This document shows positions 31,437 to 39,632 of a stretch of 42,821 nt of DNA, one piece after another. The notes below the pieces were generated by a model. It worked only from the letters and a program-made list of their open reading frames with translations. It was not told where the DNA came from and did not search any database. The position numbers and the translations under genes are program-made. How positions within the stretch are numbered: position 1 is the stretch's first letter; every line of letters starts with the position of its first letter. Where the stretch lies: NCBI GenBank assembly GCA_003220495.1, contig QHSP01000060.1:1-42821 (forward strand). Reading direction: 5' to 3'. The DNA is from Candidatus Rokuibacteriota bacterium. Lineage in GTDB: Bacteria; Methylomirabilota; Methylomirabilia; Rokubacteriales; CSP1-6.

Positions 31437-32717
31437 ATGGTCACCGCCGTCGTTGTCGCGTTCGTGCTCCTGGTCGCGCTCTCGACGCCGATCGTCTTCG
31501 CCCTCGGGCTCTCGGGCATGCTCGGCCTCTATCTCGGGAACTTCTCCTTACAGAAGATGCCGTCGGCCCTCGTGGCCGGCTCGCAGAGCTGGGTGCTCCT
31601 GGCCGTGCCGACGTTCGTCTTCGCGGGCGCGCTCATGGAGCGCTGCGGGATGTCGTACGCGCTCGTCAACCTCGCGCGCGGGCTGGTGGGCTGGGTGCGT
31701 GGGGGGCTCGGCATGTCGGTGGTCCTCGCCGAGTACTTCTTCTCGGGGATCTCCGGCTCCACGATCGCCGACGTCTCGGCCATCGGCTCGATGCTGACGC
31801 CGCCGATGCTGCGCGCCGGCTACCGGCCCGAGCACGCCGCCTCGCTGGTCGCGTCGGCGACGGCGATGGGCATCCTGGTGCCACCGGCCATCTTCATGAT
31901 CGTGCTCGGTCAGATCATGGACACGTCGGTCGTCGCCATCTTCCTCGGCGGGTTCATTCCCGCCGCCGTCACCGCCGCCTGCCTCATGGCCGTCATCTTC
32001 CTGCAGGCCCACCGGCTCGGCTGGCCCAAGGACGCGCGGCCCACGTGGGCGGGCCTGGCCGAGGCGGGTCGCGCGTCGCTGGTGCCCCTGGTCGTCCCGG
32101 TGGTGATCGTGCTCGGGTTTTTCTTCGGCGTCTTCACCGCCACCGAAGCCGGCGCGCTGGTGGCCGCGTATGCGGTGGCCGCCGCCCTCCTCTACTACCG
32201 CAACGTGAGCCTGCGGGAGATGTGGACGTTGCTCCACGAGACCGCGCTGCTCACCGCGGCCGTCATCTTTCTCCTCGCGGTGGCGAGCGTCTATCAGTTC
32301 CTGATGGGCATGCTCGGCGTGCCGGTGCTGCTCGGCGAAGTCTTGAAACCTCTCTACGGCACGCCGTGGCTCTTCCTGGTGGCCGTGTCCGTGCTCGTCA
32401 TGTTCTTCGGTATGGTGCTGGAGGGGCTACCGGCGGCGGTCGTGCTGATCCCTGTCGTGTTTCCCATCTCCAAGCAGATCGGGATCCATCCCGTCCACTT
32501 CGCCACGGTGCTCACCGCCGCCGTCGGCATCGGTCTCTTCTTGCCGCCGATCGGCGTCGGTCTGCTCATGGCCCTGCGATTCGCCGACGTCTCGGTCGGC
32601 CGCCACTTTCGGACGTACTGGCCGTATCTGGTCTCGCTGTTCATCGGGCTGCTGATCCTGATTCTCTTCCCCGAGCTGACGCTCTTCTTGCCTCGCCGCG
32701 CCGGCCTCGTTCGCTGA
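31437..32717 (+). CDS. dctM: TRAP transporter large permease (DctM type)
   Basis: A 426-residue protein with about 12 helices. Typical DctM segments are VPTFVFAGALMERCGMSYAL, FFSGISGSTIADVSAIGSML and VGIGLFLPPIGVGLLMALRF. It forms the transport channel with DctQ. The gene follows dctQ by 3 bases. Confidence 0.9.
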   Translation: MVTAVVVAFVLLVALSTPIVFALGLSGMLGLYLGNFSLQKMPSALVAGSQSWVLLAVPTFVFAGALMERCGMSYALVNLARGLVGWVRGGLGMSVVLAEYFFSGISGSTIADVSAIGSMLTPPMLRAGYRPEHAASLVASATAMGILVPPAIFMIVLGQIMDTSVVAIFLGGFIPAAVTAACLMAVIFLQAHRLGWPKDARPTWAGLAEAGRASLVPLVVPVVIVLGFFFGVFTATEAGALVAAYAVAAALLYYRNVSLREMWTLLHETALLTAAVIFLLAVASVYQFLMGMLGVPVLLGEVLKPLYGTPWLFLVAVSVLVMFFGMVLEGLPAAVVLIPVVFPISKQIGIHPVHFATVLTAAVGIGLFLPPIGVGLLMALRFADVSVGRHFRTYWPYLVSLFIGLLILILFPELTLFLPRRAGLVR

Positions 32718-32761
32718 GATCGCGGCGGGAGCTCGAGGGTGCTGCGAGAGAGAGGCGCACG

Positions 32762-33034
32762 ATGCTCTACATGATCATCGAGAGCTTCAAGAACCGCGAT
32801 CCCGTCCCCGTGTACCGGCGGTTCAGAGACAAGGGACGGCAGGCTCCCGAGGCTCTGAAATACATCTCGAGCTGGGTGACGACGGACCTGAGCCGGTGCT
32901 ATCAGCTCATGGAATGCGAAGATCGCCGGCTCCTCGACGAGTGGGTCACCCGCTGGAGCGACCTGGCGGACATGGAGGTGATGCCGGTCATCACTTCGGC
33001 TCAAGCGGTTGAGCAAATCGCCCCGCGACTCTAG
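32762..33034 (+). CDS. DUF3303 family protein
   Basis: A 90-residue protein that is complete for its family. MLYMIIESFKNRDPVPVYRR, RQAPEALKYISSWVTTDLSR, CYQLMECEDRRLLDEWV and a final EVMPVITSAQA are the conserved DUF3303 stretches. The ATG at 32762 follows dctM by 44 bases and it may be read from the same transcript. Its TAG overlaps the TAG of a decayed minus-strand gene (shared CTAG). Function is unknown; the fold is probably a ferredoxin-like dimer. Confidence 0.82.
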   Translation: MLYMIIESFKNRDPVPVYRRFRDKGRQAPEALKYISSWVTTDLSRCYQLMECEDRRLLDEWVTRWSDLADMEVMPVITSAQAVEQIAPRL

Positions 33035-33157
33035 CCGCCGATATAATCCTTCACGACGAGATACTCGGCCACCAGCACCGCGCCGGCGGCGACGCCCACG
33101 CGCGTGTTGTGGCTGACGTACGGTGTCCTCGCGGACCCGGCCGCCGGTCGTCGTCAT
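33031..33157 (-). pseudogene. Remnant of a minus-strand gene, C-terminal end with frameshift
   Basis: Reading the minus strand, one frame gives MTTTGGRVREDT and the next gives PYVSHNTRVGVAAGAVLVAE, followed by YLVVKDYIGG and TAG (33033-33031). The two join with one base missing and look like the end of one protein. The pattern GRVREDTP-YVSHNTRVGVAAG recalls the C-terminus of aspartate-semialdehyde-dehydrogenase-like oxidoreductases (GRxRxDP ... SHNTxRGAAG), but that is tentative. Nothing family-like continues upstream, so the gene is truncated. Confidence 0.45.
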
Positions 33158-33222
33158 GCCCCGACCGTTGTCCCGATCGAGGCGAGGCTGGGGGCGACGA
33201 GGAGGGAGAGGCGAGCCGAGCA

Positions 33223-33267
33223 GCGTCCGCCGCGCGCGGCGATCGATTCGCCGCACGCGGCGGACGC
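33223..33267. terminator. Very strong 20-bp stem-loop
   Basis: The arms 33223-33242 and 33248-33267 are inverted repeats with one mismatch in 20 and a 5-base loop (TCGAT). It lies 14 bases after the stop of the minus-strand microprotein gene and is the natural terminator for it, although no T-run follows. It could also be a mobile palindromic repeat or a structured RNA element. Confidence 0.55.
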
Positions 33268-33280
33268 CTACGGACGAAGG

Positions 33281-33388
33281 CTACGGAGCCTGGATGGTCT
33301 TGTCGATCGCGTAGTCAGCGCGGGCAACTGACGCCAGGGGGGCGGCGATGGCCATCAGCGCGAGCGCGATCATGAGCAACTTCTTCAT
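33281..33388 (-). CDS. 35-residue exported microprotein (or truncated exported protein)
   Basis: The ATG at 33388 is preceded by GGGAGG at a good spacing. The product starts MKKLLMIALALMAIAAP, a clean signal peptide with an ARA-D cleavage site, and ends after 11 mature residues (DYAIDKTIQAP) at TAG 33283-33281. The stem-loop at 33223-33267 follows. The ribosome site, signal peptide and terminator argue for expression. It could be a genuine small secreted peptide, or the start of a longer exported protein cut short by a stop codon; I see no continuation downstream. The rest of the 33035-33485 gap holds the pseudogene and the stem-loop. Confidence 0.5.
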   Translation of the reverse strand: MKKLLMIALALMAIAAPLASVARADYAIDKTIQAP

Positions 33389-33485
33389 TGCGATATCCCT
33401 CCCCTCTCACGTGTTATGACTACTCGTGCTGGCGAAAGGTTTCTGCAAGCAGGTCTTTCCCCGAGGGCCTGACAAGGAGCGCGAG

Positions 33486-34295
33486 ATGAGAGTCGCTGTC
33501 GCTCAGATGAACAGCGGAGAAGACAAGGCGCAGAACCTGTCAACGGCCGAGCGCTTGCTGATCGAGGCCGCGGAACGCGGCGCGGAGCTCGCGGTGCTGC
33601 CCGAGCTCTTCACGTATCTCGGGCGTCGCGGAAAGCATCGCGAGGTCGCCGACGCGATCCCCGGCGCGACCTCCGAGCTCCTCACGCGCATCGCGCGCCG
33701 GCACCATCTCCACATCGTCGGCGGGAGTTTTCTGGAGACCGCGCCGGGCTACGAGCGGCTCTTCAACACGTGCCTCGCCGTCGACGCCGACGGCTCGATC
33801 GCCGCGCGCTATCGGAAGCTCCACCTCTTCGACGTGGACGTCGATGGGCGCCGGTACCGCGAGTCGGACACGATGTCGCCCGGTGAGGACGTCGTGCTGA
33901 CGAAGCTCGGCGACGTGCCGATCGGGCTCACGATCTGCTACGACCTGCGTTTCCCGGAGCTCTATCGGCGTCTGGGCGCGGCCGGCGCTCGGGTCATTAC
34001 CGCGCCGTCCGCCTTCACCTTCGAGACGGGCAAGGACCACTGGGACCTGCTCGTTCGCGCCCGGGCCGTCGAGAACCAGGTGTTCATGCTGGCGGCCGCG
34101 CAGGTCGGCTCGCACCCGCCCGGGCTGGCGTGCTACGGCAACGCGATGATCGTGGATCCGTGGGGAACCGTGCTCGCCCGCGCGCCCGAAGAGGAATGCG
34201 TGGTCGTGGCCGACCTCGACTTCGACCACCAGGACCGAGTCCGCGCGAGCCTGCCGGCGTTGAACCACCGGCGGACGGAGATCCTCGGGCTGTAG
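33486..34295 (+). CDS. Nitrilase-superfamily amidase (deaminated glutathione amidase/Nit1-like)
   Basis: A 269-residue carbon-nitrogen hydrolase. The catalytic triad is Glu40 (AVLPELFTY), Lys111 (RYRKLHLFDVDV) and Cys151 (LTICYDLRFPELYR). The RKLHLFDVDV and DLRFPELYR stretches are typical of the Nit1/Nit2 branch, which hydrolyses deaminated glutathione or omega-amides. AAGGAG lies 7 bases before the ATG at 33486; a longer frame starting at 33426 lacks a ribosome site. It is cytoplasmic. A CoA ligase follows after 107 bases. Confidence 0.87.
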   Translation: MRVAVAQMNSGEDKAQNLSTAERLLIEAAERGAELAVLPELFTYLGRRGKHREVADAIPGATSELLTRIARRHHLHIVGGSFLETAPGYERLFNTCLAVDADGSIAARYRKLHLFDVDVDGRRYRESDTMSPGEDVVLTKLGDVPIGLTICYDLRFPELYRRLGAAGARVITAPSAFTFETGKDHWDLLVRARAVENQVFMLAAAQVGSHPPGLACYGNAMIVDPWGTVLARAPEEECVVVADLDFDHQDRVRASLPALNHRRTEILGL

Positions 34296-34402
34296 TCGCC
34301 TCGTCCTATCGAGGGCTTGAGCCACCCCGCCGCTCGTCTGCGATCCGCTTGCCCGACGCCGACCGCCGCGATAAGGTCTGGCCCCGGAGGAGGGGGATCG
34401 TC

Positions 34403-36040
34403 ATGGGGAGCACGGACGGCAACATCTTCCAGAGGGGGCTCGGCCGCGCCGACGCGAACTTTGCGCCGCTGTCCCCGCTCGGGTTTCTCCCGCGCTCCGC
34501 CGCGATCTATCCCGATCGTGTGGCGGTGATCCACGGTGACCGGCGCATCGTCTATCGCGACTTCGACCTGCGCGCCAGGCGCCTGGCCTCGGCTCTCACC
34601 CGGCGTGGTCTCGGGCCCGGCGACACCGTGGCGGCGGTCCTGCCGAACGTGCCGGCGATGCTCGAGGCGCACTTCGGCGTTCCGATGGCCGGCGCCGTGC
34701 TCAACACGATCAACACGCGGCTCGACGCGCGCACGATCGGCTACATCCTCGAGCACGGCGAGGCGAAGGTGCTCTTGACCGACCGGGAGTACGCGGGCAC
34801 GGTCGGCCCGGCGCTCGAGAAGCTGCGCCGGAAGCCGCTGGTCGTCGACGTGGACGACGTGCTCTACCAGGGACCGGGCGATCGGCTCGGCGAGATCGAG
34901 TACGAGGCGCTACTCGCGACGGGCTCCGAGGACGACGCGTGGACACCGCCGGCCGACGAGAGCGCGCCGATCACGCTCAACTACACCTCCGGGACCACCG
35001 GCAATCCCAAGGGCGTTGTCTATCATCACCGCGGCGCCTTCCTCGAATCGGTCGGCAACATCATGATGTGGCCGTTGCCCCCGCGCGCCGTCTACCTCTG
35101 GACCTTGCCGATGTTCCATTGCAACGGCTGGTGCTACACGTGGGCGGTGACGGCGATGAGCGGTACGCACGTCTGCCTGCGCCGCGTCGATCCGCCGCTC
35201 GTGTTCCAGCTGATCGCGCGCGAGCGCGTGACCCACATGTGCGGCGCGCCGACGGTGCTCACGATGCTGATCCAGACGCCCCCCGCCCAGCGGACCACGT
35301 TCGAGCAGGTCGTCGAGCTCGAGACCGGTGGCTCCTCGCCGCCGGCCAAGGTCATCCGCGCGATGAGCGAGATGGGCTTCAACGTCACGCACCTCTACGG
35401 CCTCACCGAGGTGCACGGGCCCTCGACGCTCTGCGCGCCCCAGGAGGCGTGGGAGAGGCTCGAGCCGGTCGAGCGCGCCGAGAAGCTGGCGCGACAGGGC
35501 GTGCGCTATCCGACGCTCGACGGCCAGATGGTCGCCGACCCCAAGACGCTCCGGCCGGTGCCCGCCGACGGGCGCACGATCGGCGAGGTCGTCCTGCGAG
35601 GCAACACCGTCATGCTCGGCTATCTAAAAGACAGGGCGGCGACGGACACGGCGTTCGAGGGCGGCTGGTTTCACACCGGCGATCTCGCGGTCCAGCACCC
35701 CGACGGCTACATGGAGATCAAGGACCGCGCCAAGGACATCATCATCTCCGGCGGCGAGAACATCTCCTCGATCGAGGTCGAGATCGCGCTCAACCGACAC
35801 CCGGCGGTGCTGATGTCGGCGGTGGTGTCGCGTCCCGACGAGAAGTGGGGCGAGACGCCCTGCGCGTTCGTGCAGCTGCGTCCCGACGCCCAGGCCACCG
35901 CCGAGGAGCTGATCGGCTTCTGCCGCGACAACCTGCCGCACTTCGCGGTCCCCAGGACGGTCGTGTTCGGCGCGCTCCCCACGACCTCGACGGGCAAAGT
36001 CCAGAAGTACACCTTGCGCGAGCGCGCGAGGACCCTGTGA
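34403..36040 (+). CDS. AMP-forming acyl-CoA synthetase (medium-chain/AlkK type)
   Basis: A 545-residue ligase. The P-loop-like motif is NYTSGTTGNPKGVVYHHRGA, the A5 motif HLYGLTEVHGPSTLC, A7 WFHTGDLAV, A8 KDRAKDIIISGGENISSIEV, and the catalytic Lys is in TSTGKVQKYTLRE. The short lid MFHCNGWCYTW and the overall form suit fatty-acid or aryl-acid activation. GGAGGAGGGGG lies before the ATG at 34403. The stop overlaps the GTG start of a second ligase (GTGA). Confidence 0.9.
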   Translation: MGSTDGNIFQRGLGRADANFAPLSPLGFLPRSAAIYPDRVAVIHGDRRIVYRDFDLRARRLASALTRRGLGPGDTVAAVLPNVPAMLEAHFGVPMAGAVLNTINTRLDARTIGYILEHGEAKVLLTDREYAGTVGPALEKLRRKPLVVDVDDVLYQGPGDRLGEIEYEALLATGSEDDAWTPPADESAPITLNYTSGTTGNPKGVVYHHRGAFLESVGNIMMWPLPPRAVYLWTLPMFHCNGWCYTWAVTAMSGTHVCLRRVDPPLVFQLIARERVTHMCGAPTVLTMLIQTPPAQRTTFEQVVELETGGSSPPAKVIRAMSEMGFNVTHLYGLTEVHGPSTLCAPQEAWERLEPVERAEKLARQGVRYPTLDGQMVADPKTLRPVPADGRTIGEVVLRGNTVMLGYLKDRAATDTAFEGGWFHTGDLAVQHPDGYMEIKDRAKDIIISGGENISSIEVEIALNRHPAVLMSAVVSRPDEKWGETPCAFVQLRPDAQATAEELIGFCRDNLPHFAVPRTVVFGALPTTSTGKVQKYTLRERARTL

Positions 36041-37617
36041 GCCCCGAATTCTTCCGGCCGCCGCTCGACTATCCGCGGATCGCGTACGACCAGATGTTGT
36101 CGCACGGCGCCGAGCGCTATCCCGAGAACGTCGCGGTCGTCTTCCGCGACGTGAGCCTGACCTATCGTGAGCTCGACGCGCTCACCAACCGCTTCGCGCG
36201 CGCGCTCGCGGCGCTCGGCGTGGCGCGAGGCGACCGCGTGTGCGTGCTGGCGCCGAACTGCCCGGAGTACATCATCGGGTTCTATGCGATCGCCCGCGTC
36301 GGCGCGGTCGCGAGCCCGATGAACCCATCCTATCGCGAGCGCGAGATCGAGTACCAGCTCAACGACACCGAGGCGGTGGCGATCGTCGTCCACACGAATC
36401 TGGTGCCGCTCGTGGACGCCGTGCGCGTCCGCACGCCGCACCTGAAACACGTCATCGCAGTCGGGCCCGGCCAGTCACCGGGGGCGTTCGTCCGGAGCTT
36501 CACCGACCTGATCGCGAGCCAGCCGGCGACGCCGCCGGCGCCGGTGGCGATCCAGGAGGACGACCTGGTGGCGCTGCCCTACTCGAGCGGGACGACGGGG
36601 CTCCCGAAGGGCGTGATGATTAGCCACAAAAACCTCGTCACCAACAACATGCAGTTCGTCGCGTGCATCCGCATGCGCGAGAGCGACCGGCTGATGCTGT
36701 TTCTGCCCTTCTATCACATCTACGGCACGATGCTGATGGGCGCCGCGGTCTACACGGGCGCCACGTGCGTGCTGATGGAGCGGTTCGAGCCGGTCGAGTG
36801 CCTCGAGCTCGTGCAGCGCCACCGCGTCACCCTGTTCTTCGTGGTGCCGCCGGTGCTGCTGCTGCTGTCGAACTGGCCCGAGCTCTCGAAGTACGATCTC
36901 TCGAGCTTGCGGACGACGATGGTGGGCGCCGCCCCGGTCGCGCCGGAGCTCGCCCGGCGCTTCCGCCAGCTGACCGGCGTGCCGGTGCTGCAGGGCTACG
37001 GCATGACCGAGGCCTCGCCGCTCACGCACGTCAACCCGGTCCACGACGAGAGCCTGAACGTGGTCGACTCGGCCGGCCTGCTCGCCCACGACACCGCGCA
37101 CCGGGTCGTCGACATCGAGACGGGCGAGCGCGAGCTCGGGCCCGGCGAGCTCGGCGAGATCTGCATCCGCGGGCCGCAGATCATGCGGGGCTACTGGCGC
37201 GCGCCCGAGGCGACCGCGGCGGCGCTGCGCGACGGCTGGTACTACAGCGGCGACATCGGCTACGTGGACGAGCGCGGGTATCTCTACATCCGCGATCGCA
37301 AGAAGGAGATGATCAAGTTCAAGGGATTCGGCATCGCGCCGGCCGAGATCGAGGCGCTCCTGGTCGAGCATCCCGCCGTCGCCGACGCCGCGGTGATCGG
37401 CAAGCCCCACCCCGAAGCGGGCGAGATCCCCAAGGCCTTCGTCGTCAAGAAGAAGGGCCAGGACCTCACGGCCGCTGACGTCGTCGCCTTCGTGAAGGGG
37501 CGGCTGGCGAACTACAAGGTCCCGGGCGAGGTGGAGTTCGTCGACGCGATTCCCAAGACGCCCTCGGGCAAGATTCTCCGCCGCGTGCTGAAGGAGCAGG
37601 AGCTCGGCAAGCGCTGA
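36037..37617 (+). CDS. AMP-forming acyl/aryl-CoA ligase (4-coumarate-CoA ligase-like)
   Basis: A 526-residue ligase. The motifs are PYSSGTTGLPKGVMISHKNL (ATP), GYGMTEASPLTHV (A5), WYYSGDIGYVDERGYLYIRD (A7), RKKEMIKFKGFGIAPAEIE (A8) and the catalytic Lys in PSGKILRRVL (A10). The GTG at 36037 overlaps the previous stop by four bases, so the two ligases are coupled. A hairpin at 37618 probably ends the operon. Likely substrates are aromatic or medium-chain acids; specificity cannot be read. Confidence 0.9.
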   Translation: MSPEFFRPPLDYPRIAYDQMLSHGAERYPENVAVVFRDVSLTYRELDALTNRFARALAALGVARGDRVCVLAPNCPEYIIGFYAIARVGAVASPMNPSYREREIEYQLNDTEAVAIVVHTNLVPLVDAVRVRTPHLKHVIAVGPGQSPGAFVRSFTDLIASQPATPPAPVAIQEDDLVALPYSSGTTGLPKGVMISHKNLVTNNMQFVACIRMRESDRLMLFLPFYHIYGTMLMGAAVYTGATCVLMERFEPVECLELVQRHRVTLFFVVPPVLLLLSNWPELSKYDLSSLRTTMVGAAPVAPELARRFRQLTGVPVLQGYGMTEASPLTHVNPVHDESLNVVDSAGLLAHDTAHRVVDIETGERELGPGELGEICIRGPQIMRGYWRAPEATAAALRDGWYYSGDIGYVDERGYLYIRDRKKEMIKFKGFGIAPAEIEALLVEHPAVADAAVIGKPHPEAGEIPKAFVVKKKGQDLTAADVVAFVKGRLANYKVPGEVEFVDAIPKTPSGKILRRVLKEQELGKR

Positions 37618-37636
37618 CCGGACCGGCTCAGTCCGG
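37618..37636 (+). terminator. Hairpin after the acyl-CoA ligase operon
   Basis: CCGGAC (37618-37623) and GTCCGG (37631-37636) form a perfect 6-bp stem with a 7-base loop directly after the TGA of the second ligase. No T-run follows. Confidence 0.42.
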
Positions 37637-37785
37637 GCGCATCATGTACGTCCAGCACACTTGATTTCTATCGCCGGTGATCACCGCGTAGAGCTCGACG
37701 TCCTTCGCGGTGACGGTCTGGGACCGCCGCGCGCGCTGCCCACCGAGAGTCCGAGAGGGCCGATACGCTCCGCGATCGTGCTCAT
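37624..37785 (-). pseudogene. Decayed N-terminal fragment of a MaoC-like hydratase
   Basis: On the minus strand an ATG at 37785 opens MSTIAERIGPLGLSVG. One frame over, the sequence continues SQTVTAKDVELYAVITGDRN, which is the start of the MaoC/enoyl-CoA hydratase hot-dog domain (T-x-D-x-x-x-F/Y-A-x-x-T/S-G-D-x-N). After GDRN the frame is lost again and the rest of the domain is absent. Two shifts plus truncation make this a true pseudogene rather than a single read error. It fills most of the 37637-37848 gap. Confidence 0.55.
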
Positions 37786-37848
37786 GACAACGCCCGAGCG
37801 GAGAGCATACTTGACTTGCCCGGTACGCGCACGGTATCGAGGCCAGAC

Positions 37849-38736
37849 ATGCAGCGCGGGCTCCTCGCGGCGACGATACTCCTGGGCGCGCTGGCTCTCG
37901 CGGGCCTGAGCTCCGCGGCCCCGCCCTGCCAAGAGCACGAGATCGGATTCAAGGTCGCGGCGCCGAGGGCGCTCGGGCCGGACGCTCCGGCGGCCGAGAT
38001 CATTGACGCCGCCGCATCGGTGATCCGCGACCAGCTCGGTCTGCCGTTCTCGCCCTCGTACAAGGCATACGTCTGCAGCGGCGAAGCGGCGTTCACCGAG
38101 GGGCTGCTGCGGCATCTGGGCGTGCGAGCGGTCGGCAGCGACTGGCGCGTCGTCCCGGCGGCGGTCGGCGTCGCCACGCCCGTCGGCGTCTTTTTCCGGG
38201 GCGACTATCTCGAGCGGTCGGCTCTGCGCCGCCGCGTGACGGTCGTCGCTCACGAGCTGGCGCACCTCTGCCAACAAGATCTGGCGAAACACCGAGAGGA
38301 CCCGCTGCCGGTGTGGATGGTCGAGGGCCACGCGGACTGGGTGGCGTTCCAGGCGCTCGACCTGCTCGGACTGCAAACGTACGATGAGTCGCGGGCCGCC
38401 ATCGCCCGCGCGGTCGCCGGCGCGGTGACGCCGGTCGAGCACTTCCCTGATCTCGACGCACTCGCCGACCACGCGGCCTGGAGTCGATCGGTGCGGAGCG
38501 TCCCGGCGACGTACGGGCAGGCGTTCCTCGCGGTCGAGTACTTGATCGAGCGCTCGAGCCGCGCGGCCCTCGTGAAGTTCATGGGCTCGGCCGTCGGAGG
38601 TCATGACCCTCGAGAGCGTTGGGTCGAGACCTTCTCGATGCCCTACCGCGAATTCGTGGACGACTTTCGCGCCCATCTGAGGCGTGTGGGGCGGGCGGTG
38701 ACCGGGCCGAAGGTCGAGCCAAAGTCGGCGCCGTGA
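37849..38736 (+). CDS. Exported HEXXH metallopeptidase-like protein (paralogue 1)
   Basis: A 295-residue protein with a signal peptide (residues ~1-24, ending LSSAAPP). HELAH at 135-139 and Glu159 in VEGHADWVA (20 residues after the last His) form a gluzincin-type zinc site. After it come LDLLGLQTYDESRAAIARAV and TYGQAFLAVEYLIERSSRAA, shared with the next gene. TTGACT (37811-37816) and TATCGA give a possible promoter just upstream. The substrate is unknown. It is probably periplasmic or cell-wall associated. Confidence 0.75.
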   Translation: MQRGLLAATILLGALALAGLSSAAPPCQEHEIGFKVAAPRALGPDAPAAEIIDAAASVIRDQLGLPFSPSYKAYVCSGEAAFTEGLLRHLGVRAVGSDWRVVPAAVGVATPVGVFFRGDYLERSALRRRVTVVAHELAHLCQQDLAKHREDPLPVWMVEGHADWVAFQALDLLGLQTYDESRAAIARAVAGAVTPVEHFPDLDALADHAAWSRSVRSVPATYGQAFLAVEYLIERSSRAALVKFMGSAVGGHDPRERWVETFSMPYREFVDDFRAHLRRVGRAVTGPKVEPKSAP

Positions 38737-39632
38737 AGCGCTCCGCACCGGCTCTGATCTCGCTGCTGGTCGGGCTGGCCGGCTGTGCCGCCCTGAGCGG
38801 GCCGTACCGCGAGTACGAGATCCGGTTCGAGGGCGATTCCCAGCCGGCGCTCGGCCCGAGCCCGAGCACCGAAGAGCTGATCAACGCCGCGGCCTGGTTG
38901 ATTCGCCACAAGCTCGACATGCCGTTTCCGCCGGTGATCAAGGCCTACGTCTACGTCAACCAGGCGACCCTGGTCGATGGGCTGGTCAAGCTCGCCGGCG
39001 ACAGCAGCGACGAGGCGTGGGACCGCGGACGGTACGCGGCCGGGGTCGCGGCGCGCGCCGGTCTCTTCCTGCGGGGCGACTACCTGGCGCACATGCACCT
39101 GGTCGGGCGCGCCGGGCTCTTCGCCCACGAGCTCGCGCACGTGAGCCAGGCCCGGCTTCGCGAGGGCGGCAAGGGTCGAGCCGCGCAGTGGATCCTCGAG
39201 GGCCACGCCGACTGGGTCAAGGTGCGTGTGCTCGACCTGCTCGGCTATCGCTCGTACGCCGAATCGCGCGATCACATCGTGCGCACGATCGTCGGATCGC
39301 CGACGCCGATCAAGATGTTTCCCGATCTGCGAGAGCTCGGCGGGAACGACGCCTGGGTCGCCTCCACGAACAAGCTGGGCTCCGCGGCGACGTATTGTCA
39401 GGCGTTCCTGGCGGTCGACTGGCTCGTCGAGCGCTACGGCAGCGCGAAGGTCACGGAGTTTCTCGGGCGGTTCTCGCTCGACAGCGCGCCGCCCGAGCAC
39501 TGGACGAAGGTCTTCCCGATCTCCTCCCGCCAGTTCCTCGACGAGTTCCGGATCCGGCTCGAGAACCTGCCCGGGCCTACGCGCGCGGCAGAAGGGGGCA
39601 ACCTGGCGGCGCTGCAGCCTTCTTGCGGTTGA
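38733..39632 (+). CDS. Lipoprotein HEXXH metallopeptidase-like protein (paralogue 2)
   Basis: A 299-residue paralogue of the previous protein. The signal ends in the lipobox LAGC (Cys18), so it should be a membrane-anchored lipoprotein. The zinc motif HELAH is at 132-136 with Glu156 in LEGHADWVK. LDLLGYRSYAESRDHIVRTI and TYCQAFLAVDWLVERYGSAK match the paralogue. The GTG at 38733 overlaps the previous stop by four bases (GTGA), so both are made together. The 3' end overlaps the convergent gene by 56 bases. Confidence 0.75.
   Translation: MKRSAPALISLLVGLAGCAALSGPYREYEIRFEGDSQPALGPSPSTEELINAAAWLIRHKLDMPFPPVIKAYVYVNQATLVDGLVKLAGDSSDEAWDRGRYAAGVAARAGLFLRGDYLAHMHLVGRAGLFAHELAHVSQARLREGGKGRAAQWILEGHADWVKVRVLDLLGYRSYAESRDHIVRTIVGSPTPIKMFPDLRELGGNDAWVASTNKLGSAATYCQAFLAVDWLVERYGSAKVTEFLGRFSLDSAPPEHWTKVFPISSRQFLDEFRIRLENLPGPTRAAEGGNLAALQPSCG

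Noticed and set aside
30866-33034. A 722-codon frame running across dctQ and dctM
   Set aside because: Only its last 90 codons are real (the DUF3303 protein); the rest is an Arg/Gly/Ala-rich shadow of the TRAP genes.
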